From: an uncultured Oscillospiraceae bacterium
GTDB lineage: Bacteria > Bacillota > Clostridia > Oscillospirales > Oscillospiraceae
Reading direction: 5' to 3'
NCBI GenBank assembly: GCA_910588625.1
Contig: CAJUQN010000088.1
Location: 1 to 10,874 of the forward strand
DNA length: 10,874 bases
The notes below the pieces were generated by a model. It worked only from the letters and a program-made list of their open reading frames with translations, did not search any database and had not been told where the DNA came from. Position numbers and translations under genes: made by a program. This document shows positions 6,798 through 10,874 of this stretch, one piece after another (position 1 is the first letter of the stretch; the number at the start of each line of letters is the position of its first letter).

Positions 6798-8144
6798 GTG
6801 AATGAAAAACTCACCCCCCGCCAACTGACGCTGATCGGTTCCATGCTTTTTGGCTTGTTTTTTGGGGCGGGCAATCTGATCTTCCCCCTGATCCTGGGGG
6901 CCAAAGCGGGGCGGAATCTGCCCGCCGCGCTTCTGGGGCTGCTCATCACCGCCGCGGGTATCCCTCTGCTGGGCGTCATGTCTATCGGCCTTTCCCGAAG
7001 CGAGGGCCTGTTGGATCTATCGGGGCGGGTGTCGCCACGGTTTCGGCTGCTCTTTACCTGCGCTCTGTACCTGACAATTGGCCCCCTGTTTGCCATCCCC
7101 CGTTGTGCCGCCACCAGTTTTACCATCGGGGTGTCTTCCTTTGCGGGGGAAAATATGTGGCTTTGGCAGCTTGGATTTTCCATTTGCTTCTTCGGGGTGG
7201 TGCTGTACTTTTCTCTGAAGCCTTCCAAAATTCTGGATTCGGTGGGAAAGCTTTTGAACCCGGCCTTCCTCCTTTTTTTGGGGATTATGCTGGTTGCAGC
7301 GCTCGTCAAGCCGGTTCAGTCTGTGGACTCGGTGGCTCCCAGCGGAGACTATATCCCCGCTGCTTTTTCCACCGGCTTTTTGCAGGGCTATGACACCCTG
7401 GATGCCTTGGCCAGCCTGGCCTTTGGCATCATCGTCATCCGGGCCGTCCGCCAGCTTGGAGTTACTGAGCCAGAGCGGGTGGCGGTGAGCACGGTGCAGG
7501 CGGGGGTGGCGAGTATGTCTCTGATGGCCTTTCTCTATGCGGCGACCGCCCTGGTGGGGGCCCAGAGCTTTGGGCTTTACGCGGAACAGCTCTCCGACTC
7601 CGGCTTCACAGGGGGCGACGCCTTCGCCATCATAGCCCGCCACTACTTTGGCAAGGGAGGCGGGCTGCTGCTGGCGGTTACGGTCACCCTTTGCTGTATA
7701 AAAACTGCCGTGGGGCTGGTTACCTCCTGCGCCGAGACCTTTGAGGAGATGTTTCCCGGTAAGCTCTCCTATCCCCAGTGGGCGGTAGTGTTCAGCGGCG
7801 CCTCGCTACTCATTTCCAATTTTGGGCTGTCTAAGATCATCGAGTTTTCCGCCCCGGTGCTCTACTTCCTCTATCCTCTGGCCATCGTACTGATTCTGCT
7901 GGGACTGTTCGGGCGGCTTTTCGGCCATAGCCGCCAGGTTTACCAGTGGACCATGTGGTTTACCCTGTCGGCGGCGGTGTTGGAGCTATGCCGGGTGGTG
8001 GGGCTCCGGTCCATAGCCGACTTTGCGGGGCGGGTCCTTCCATTTTACACCTACGGGCTTGGCTGGGTTGTCCCGGCAATGTTTGGTTTTTGCGTGGGGA
8101 TCATTTTGAAACGGCTTTCCCTGATGCTGAACGGGGATGAATGA
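6798..8144 (+). CDS. brnQ: Branched-chain amino acid:cation symporter BrnQ
   Basis: This 448-residue integral membrane protein of the LIVCS family imports leucine, isoleucine and valine with Na+ or H+. The family hallmark FGLFFGAGNLIFP is at residues 18-30 in the first membrane helix, and hydrophobic stretches consistent with about 12 helices follow through to residue 443. The length is normal and the frame is intact. The GTG at 6798 is supported by AAAGGAGGG, 7 bases upstream. A TATAAA -10-like box (6765-6770) lies just upstream without a convincing -35. The gene stands alone: debris upstream, an unassigned spacer downstream. Orientation and position give no hint of co-regulation with a T-box or CodY site, and none was recognised. 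Confidence 0.95.
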   Translation: MNEKLTPRQLTLIGSMLFGLFFGAGNLIFPLILGAKAGRNLPAALLGLLITAAGIPLLGVMSIGLSRSEGLLDLSGRVSPRFRLLFTCALYLTIGPLFAIPRCAATSFTIGVSSFAGENMWLWQLGFSICFFGVVLYFSLKPSKILDSVGKLLNPAFLLFLGIMLVAALVKPVQSVDSVAPSGDYIPAAFSTGFLQGYDTLDALASLAFGIIVIRAVRQLGVTEPERVAVSTVQAGVASMSLMAFLYAATALVGAQSFGLYAEQLSDSGFTGGDAFAIIARHYFGKGGGLLLAVTVTLCCIKTAVGLVTSCAETFEEMFPGKLSYPQWAVVFSGASLLISNFGLSKIIEFSAPVLYFLYPLAIVLILLGLFGRLFGHSRQVYQWTMWFTLSAAVLELCRVVGLRSIADFAGRVLPFYTYGLGWVVPAMFGFCVGIILKRLSLMLNGDE

Positions 8145-8387
8145 GTGAAAGGGTAAATTCCCGACTGATTTCAAAAAGGTAAATGAATCTAAAATAAGCG
8201 CCTGCGGCCATTGCAGACGCTTCCAATCCAAGCGGCTCAGATCGTAGCGCGCAAAGGAATACCGGCTGTGACAGTGGACACCGGCAGAGGAGAACGTCCC
8301 CGCAAAGAAATGACGTGGAGGTCCCAACATATCGCCGCGGACGCTTGCAGGCGGCGGATTTGCGTTAACGTGATTAACCTATTGCAA
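8145..8387. other. Unassigned intergenic region after brnQ
   Basis: No gene is recognised here. An imperfect hairpin at 8196-8222 (AAGCGCCTGC pairing with GCAGACGCTT, one mismatch) lies about 50 bases after brnQ and could be a weak terminator, but no T-run follows it. Both strands carry short open frames without familiar motifs. Confidence 0.4.
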
Positions 8388-8428
8388 TCACCCGCCTTTC
8401 CCGATATTTTTATGGGAAAGGCGGGTGA
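8388..8428. repeat. Perfect 15-bp inverted repeat before the MATE remnant
   Basis: The arm TCACCCGCCTTTCCC (8388-8402) is perfectly complementary to 8414-8428, around an 11-base AT-rich loop. The right arm contains the only Shine-Dalgarno-like bases (AAAGGCGG) before the GTG at 8435, so in RNA the hairpin would hide them. Neither side has a proper T-run, so it is a poor intrinsic terminator. It could be a translational control element, a relic of a small mobile repeat, or a degenerate terminator. Confidence 0.7.
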
Positions 8429-8434
8429 CTATTT

Positions 8435-8655
8435 GTGAAAAAGGATACATTTTTATCTGCTGTGATTGGCATTGCCATTCCAGTGGGGCTCCAGTCCATG
8501 CTCCAGTCATCGTTTGCCATGGTTGACCAGTTGATGGTCGGCCGGTTGGGCAGCACGGCGGTGTCAGCAGTGGAGGCGGCGGGGCGCCCGGCATTTATCT
8601 ACTCGGTTCTGCTCGGAGCGGTTGCTACGATTGCAGGAATCATGATCTCTCAAAT
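8435..8655 (+). pseudogene. MATE-family efflux transporter, N-terminal fragment
   Basis: The first 73 residues match the N-terminus of a MATE multidrug/Na+ antiporter: MKKDTFLSAV, then IAIPVGLQSMLQSSFAMVDQ, then GAVATIAGIMISQ. These make up the first two membrane helices. After ISQ (about 8653) homology stops abruptly, where a MATE protein should continue for about 380 more residues. The frame stays open to 9295 only because it runs antisense through the neighbouring hydrolase gene. The start is GTG with a weak ribosome binding site located in the hairpin just upstream. This is a truncated, almost certainly non-functional gene. Confidence 0.78.
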
Positions 8656-8742
8656 TGGGTTATCTTGCTGGCGACTTGGGCGGGGAAGCTGTACAAAGAG
8701 ATGCAAAAGCTGTTTGCCTTTATCGGCGATAGCCGCTCCTGA
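8656..8742 (+). pseudogene. C-terminal tail of an unidentified membrane protein
   Basis: Directly at the MATE break, in a different frame, the sequence reads WVILLATWAGKLYKEMQKLF and ends AFIGDSRS at a TGA (8740-8742). A hydrophobic helix followed by an amphipathic basic helix suggests the end of a membrane protein. I cannot name the family. The tail overlaps the end of the opposing hydrolase gene by 23 bases. It may be the end of the original locus after a deletion, or chance. Confidence 0.3.
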
Positions 8743-9601
8743 TAAAGGGTGGCTCAATCCGTTCGGAAGTCAAAAGCCCATACTTTTGAGGCCGCCGGAA
8801 CGCATTACCATGTACCTCACTCTCTCGATAGCGCCGCAGCTGTTGCAAATCAAGCTCCGCAAGATAAACCCCCTCTGCGCCGTCTGCCTGCAATATGCAG
8901 GTGTTCCGGGAGCCGTCCAGCTCTGGGAGGTATGCCACACCGTCAAAGACGCTGGAGCCGCCGTTGCAGTCGGGCGCCGAATCGGGGTAGTTGCAAGTGG
9001 CGATGGCCAGCATATTCTCGTAAGCCCTGGCCCGCAGCTGGGAGAGGCGGTTGATCTCCATGGGACAGGCGTTTGGAACAAGGATGAGTTCTGCGCCCTT
9101 GAGCATCAGGATTCTGGCGCTCTCAGGGAATTCCCGGTCGAAACAGATCATGGCCCCGACCATTACCTCGCCGCAGGCCGTGTCCAATGGGGCGACATAA
9201 AAGTCCTCGCCTGGGGTCAGGTTCCGCTCCACGTCAAAGTCACAGGTGTGAACTTTGGCGTAGGTGATTTTTCGTTGACCGAATCGGTCAAATAGCGCCA
9301 TTGAATTGCGGGGACCGGTTTCATACGTTTCGAGGAAGGTGACGCCAACGGCCATGTTGAGTTCCTTGGCAAGTACAGCGAAGGCGTTGACAAATTCACT
9401 GTTGGCCGGGATTGCCTCCGCCTTCCATTGCTCCATAGGGCGGCCATAAATGTTGTAGCCATTACTCCACATTTCAGGGAACAGTGCGATATCGGCGCCC
9501 AGCTGTTTTGCCTTTTGGCAGAAAGCAATGCCCTTTTCGAGATTCTCTCTCAATGTGCCACAAGGCGCTATTTGGAGTAGGGCGATTTTCAAGGGGGCCA
9601 T
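8720..9601 (-). CDS. Carbon-nitrogen hydrolase (nitrilase superfamily)
   Basis: The 293-residue protein has the complete Glu-Lys-Cys triad of the nitrilase/amidase superfamily: E43 in FPEMWSNGY, K116 in YAKVHTCDFD and C153 in AMICFDREFPESAR. Such enzymes hydrolyse amides, carbamoyl groups or nitriles in the cytoplasm. The motifs fit the aliphatic amidase / N-carbamoyl-hydrolase side of the family, but the substrate cannot be told. I chose the ATG at 9601 because AAAGGA lies 9 bases upstream and the protein then begins in the usual way (MAPLKIALLQ); an in-frame ATG at 9619 is less favoured. It lies 83 bases behind the nitroreductase gene with no terminator in between, so the two are probably one transcript. 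Its 3' end touches the MATE debris. Confidence 0.93.
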   Translation of the reverse strand: MAPLKIALLQIAPCGTLRENLEKGIAFCQKAKQLGADIALFPEMWSNGYNIYGRPMEQWKAEAIPANSEFVNAFAVLAKELNMAVGVTFLETYETGPRNSMALFDRFGQRKITYAKVHTCDFDVERNLTPGEDFYVAPLDTACGEVMVGAMICFDREFPESARILMLKGAELILVPNACPMEINRLSQLRARAYENMLAIATCNYPDSAPDCNGGSSVFDGVAYLPELDGSRNTCILQADGAEGVYLAELDLQQLRRYRESEVHGNAFRRPQKYGLLTSERIEPPFIRSGYRR

Positions 9602-9684
9602 GTTCCGATGTCCTTTCATTTCTATTGTGGCGGTGTGTGGATAGTCCGCTGTCCGCCTGTGGGGCTGCCAGCCGGTCGGAGCGC

Positions 9685-10212
9685 TCACTTGATATAGAAC
9701 ACCCGGTTCTCCCTGCGGGGAGCGGCCTGCGGCACATCACCGTCGATGTAGCCCAGCGCACAATGGCCGATCCCCTCGTACTCGCCCTCAACACCCAGAG
9801 ATTTCAGCAGATCTTTGCCCCATGGGGTGTCGAATTCCTCCTTCGCGCGATTGATCCAGCAGCTGCCCAGCCCCAGCTCATGGGCGGCCAGCATCAGGTT
9901 GCCCATCACCAGGCTGCCGTCGGCCACATGGGTGGGCCAGTCCTTTTTCCCCAGTACGATCAGCATGGCGGGCGCGCCGTAGAATGGGTCGTGGCTCTCC
10001 GGCTGGCCCATGATCTGGGCGTTCATCCGGGAGATCTCGTCGCGAAGCTCCCTGCGGGTTACCTGGATGATGATGGCGCTCTGCTGACCCTTGCCGCTGG
10101 CGGCGTAGAGTCCAGCCTCGATGATCTGATCCAGCAATTCCTGGGGCACCTCGTCCGGTTTGTATTTACGGATACTTCTTCTGCTTTTGATTTGTTCCAG
10201 CACTTGACTCAT
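9685..10212 (-). CDS. Nitroreductase-family FMN oxidoreductase
   Basis: A 175-residue flavoprotein of the nitroreductase superfamily, which reduces nitroaromatics, quinones or flavins with NAD(P)H. FMN-contact motifs are RRSIRKY (11-17), AASGKGQQS (38-46 region) and HELGLGSCWI (111-120). The length is typical of the short clostridial subgroup. The start is the ATG at 10212, with AAGGGAG 8 bases upstream; the longer frame beginning at 10233 uses a TTG lying on that ribosome binding site. It is the first gene of the pair with the carbon-nitrogen hydrolase and has its own promoter. The physiological substrate is unknown. Confidence 0.93.
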   Translation of the reverse strand: MSQVLEQIKSRRSIRKYKPDEVPQELLDQIIEAGLYAASGKGQQSAIIIQVTRRELRDEISRMNAQIMGQPESHDPFYGAPAMLIVLGKKDWPTHVADGSLVMGNLMLAAHELGLGSCWINRAKEEFDTPWGKDLLKSLGVEGEYEGIGHCALGYIDGDVPQAAPRRENRVFYIK

Positions 10213-10241
10213 AGTGAACGCTCCCTTCAACAATTTTGTCT

Positions 10242-10270
10242 ATTGTATCACATTTCGCACCTTTTCACAA
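10242..10270 (-). promoter_or_regulatory. Sigma-A-type promoter for nitroreductase-hydrolase pair
   Basis: The minus strand shows -35 TTGTGA (10265-10270), a 17-base spacer and -10 TACAAT (10242-10247), giving a leader of about 25 bases before the ATG at 10212. Confidence 0.7.
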
Positions 10271-10394
10271 GCGTGAGTGGCCCAGCTATTGGTCCAGCGA
10301 GATGGATTCGATCATAACGGGCGCACTAGGAGGGCGCCACCGTTGGGAGCCGTCTGGTGCGGGAAGCACGATCCGGCAAAATGAAAGAAACCTC

Positions 10395-10425
10395 TTGACT
10401 TGGAGTACACTTCAACCTATATAAT
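10395..10425 (+). promoter_or_regulatory. MerR-type promoter/operator with 19-bp spacer, no intact gene downstream
   Basis: -35 TTGACT (10395-10400) and -10 TATAAT (10420-10425) are separated by 19 bases, the over-long spacing typical of MerR-activated promoters. The spacer contains the dyad TTGGAGT-AC-ACTTCAA (10400-10415; one mismatch), the classic MerR-family operator. A good ribosome binding site (GGAGGTGG, 10442-10449) follows, then TTG AAA CAA CCG GGA TAA, only five codons. The controlled gene has evidently been lost, probably when an IS110-type element entered. Confidence 0.82.
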
Positions 10426-10551
10426 AGACCCGTCCTAATTCGGAGGTGGCAAGTTTGAAACAACCGGGATAATTAACGCCAGAGAAAAAGGGTAAAACAA
10501 ACCAGGCCCTCATAAAGAGCGCCAAAAGCAGACAGATAAAAGATGGAGCGC
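10426..10551. other. Truncated gene start and probable IS110 end region
   Basis: After the MerR-type promoter there is a ribosome binding site and a five-codon start, then about 95 bases with no recognisable coding potential up to the transposase stop. The boundary of the inserted element cannot be fixed, since IS110 elements lack terminal inverted repeats. Confidence 0.4.
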
Positions 10552-10788
10552 CTAAGTTACAGCAGGGATGTTTACCTCATCAGTGAAAATGTATCCTCGC
10601 TTTCGGAACAGTTCCAAGCCTTGCGCTTTGGAAATCACAACGGAATGCTCAGTGATTTTGTCGGTGAGATAACCCTTTGCAGAATAAGGCTCCAGTTTGG
10701 ACAGGACGTTCCAGATAGCGGTCAGGAGCATCCGGCACACAGCGATGATCGCTTTCTTGTGCCCGCGACGAGCCTTGATTCTTCGTTG
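10552..10788 (-). mobile_element. IS110-family transposase, C-terminal remnant
   Basis: On the minus strand the frame reads RIKARRGHKKAIIAVCRMLL, then TAIWNVLSKLEPYSAKGYL, and ends at a TAG at 10552-10554. The RRGHKKAIIAVCRMLLTAIW block is the conserved C-terminal end of IS110/IS116/IS902-type transposases. Upstream of about 10788 the homology is lost and an in-frame TAG occurs at 10834-10836. The serine-containing catalytic block and the N-terminal DEDD domain are not in the window, so this is a fragment unable to move by itself. It lies opposed to, and just behind, the orphan MerR-type promoter. Confidence 0.72.
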
Positions 10789-10821
10789 ATGCCTTAACGG
10801 GCGACCGAACCATATAGATAT

Positions 10822-10847
10822 GCGGGGTTGCCGCTATACAGCCCCGC
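10822..10847. repeat. Short inverted repeat near the IS110 remnant
   Basis: GCGGGG (10822-10827) pairs with CCCCGC (10842-10847) around a 14-base loop. It lies just beyond the recognisable transposase fragment and may mark rearranged IS or host sequence. Significance is uncertain. Confidence 0.35.
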
Positions 10848-10874
10848 CACTCACCTCCACGGTTTCTGTAGTGT

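Noticed and set aside
6496..6801. A 101-codon plus-strand open frame before brnQ
   Set aside because: No familiar motif; it overlaps the TetR-like tail in another frame and runs into the brnQ ribosome binding site.
8435..9295. A 286-codon plus-strand open frame that begins as a MATE transporter
   Set aside because: Only the first 73 residues resemble MATE. From 8720 on it runs antisense through a carbon-nitrogen hydrolase with a complete catalytic triad, so the long frame is not a gene.
10236..10424. A 62-codon plus-strand open frame between the two promoters
   Set aside because: It spans the nitroreductase promoter and the MerR-type promoter, lacks a ribosome binding site and has no recognisable similarity.
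10789..10874. Possible IS110 bridge RNA at the window edge
   Set aside because: Only a 6-bp hairpin is visible and the element is broken; its ends and the expected guide loops cannot be identified, so this would be a guess.
1..10874. CRISPR arrays, tRNA or rRNA genes, known riboswitches
   Set aside because: No regularly spaced repeats, cloverleaf or conserved ribosomal or riboswitch sequence was recognised by eye on either strand.

Overview
The window looks like chromosome from a GC-rich, low-motility-type gut Firmicute, most likely an Oscillospiraceae/Ruminococcaceae-type clostridium. This rests on the high GC content, the AGGAGG-type ribosome binding sites, the clostridial proteins (a high-molecular-weight-rubredoxin flavoprotein, BrnQ, a DUF342/FapA-like protein with CheX and CheY), and a sigma-factor/membrane-protein pair of a kind common in gut clostridia. 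No species can be named from sequence alone.

Layout. 1-1573: a GH32 sucrose-6-phosphate hydrolase (+). 1574-1973: no intact gene, but the broken remains of an SsnA-type amidohydrolase and then a strong bidirectional terminator. 1974-4672: a minus-strand operon with its own sigma-A-like promoter (DUF342/FapA-like protein, CheX phosphatase, CheY receiver). 4741-5532: a minus-strand flavin reductase-rubredoxin fusion with promoter and terminator. 5582-6581: a block of gene debris on the plus strand (C-terminal half of a frameshifted ECF sigma factor, the N-terminal part of its partner membrane protein, an antisense scrap of a clostripain-like (C11) peptidase, and a TetR-like tail). 6798-8144: an intact BrnQ branched-chain amino-acid transporter. 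8145-8742: an unassigned spacer with a perfect 15-bp hairpin, a MATE efflux gene cut off after about 73 residues, and the tail of an unrelated membrane protein. 8720-10270: a minus-strand nitroreductase to carbon-nitrogen hydrolase pair behind a good promoter. 10395-10788: a textbook MerR-type promoter that leads into no gene, followed by the C-terminal end of an IS110-family transposase.

How it works together. The intact genes are metabolic (sucrose-6-phosphate cleavage, branched-chain amino-acid uptake, flavin/NAD(P)H redox chemistry, amide or nitrile hydrolysis) plus one small signalling module. In that module a receiver (CheY) and its probable phosphatase (CheX) are co-transcribed with a large coiled-coil beta-helix protein, and no kinase is visible here. 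The most unusual aspect is the density of broken and chimeric gene pieces: at least six relics in under 11 kb, several joined out of frame or antisense. This fits active genome decay and rearrangement. I did not find a convincing new defence or mobile system; the CheX/CheY/DUF342 module and the orphan MerR promoter are the best leads.
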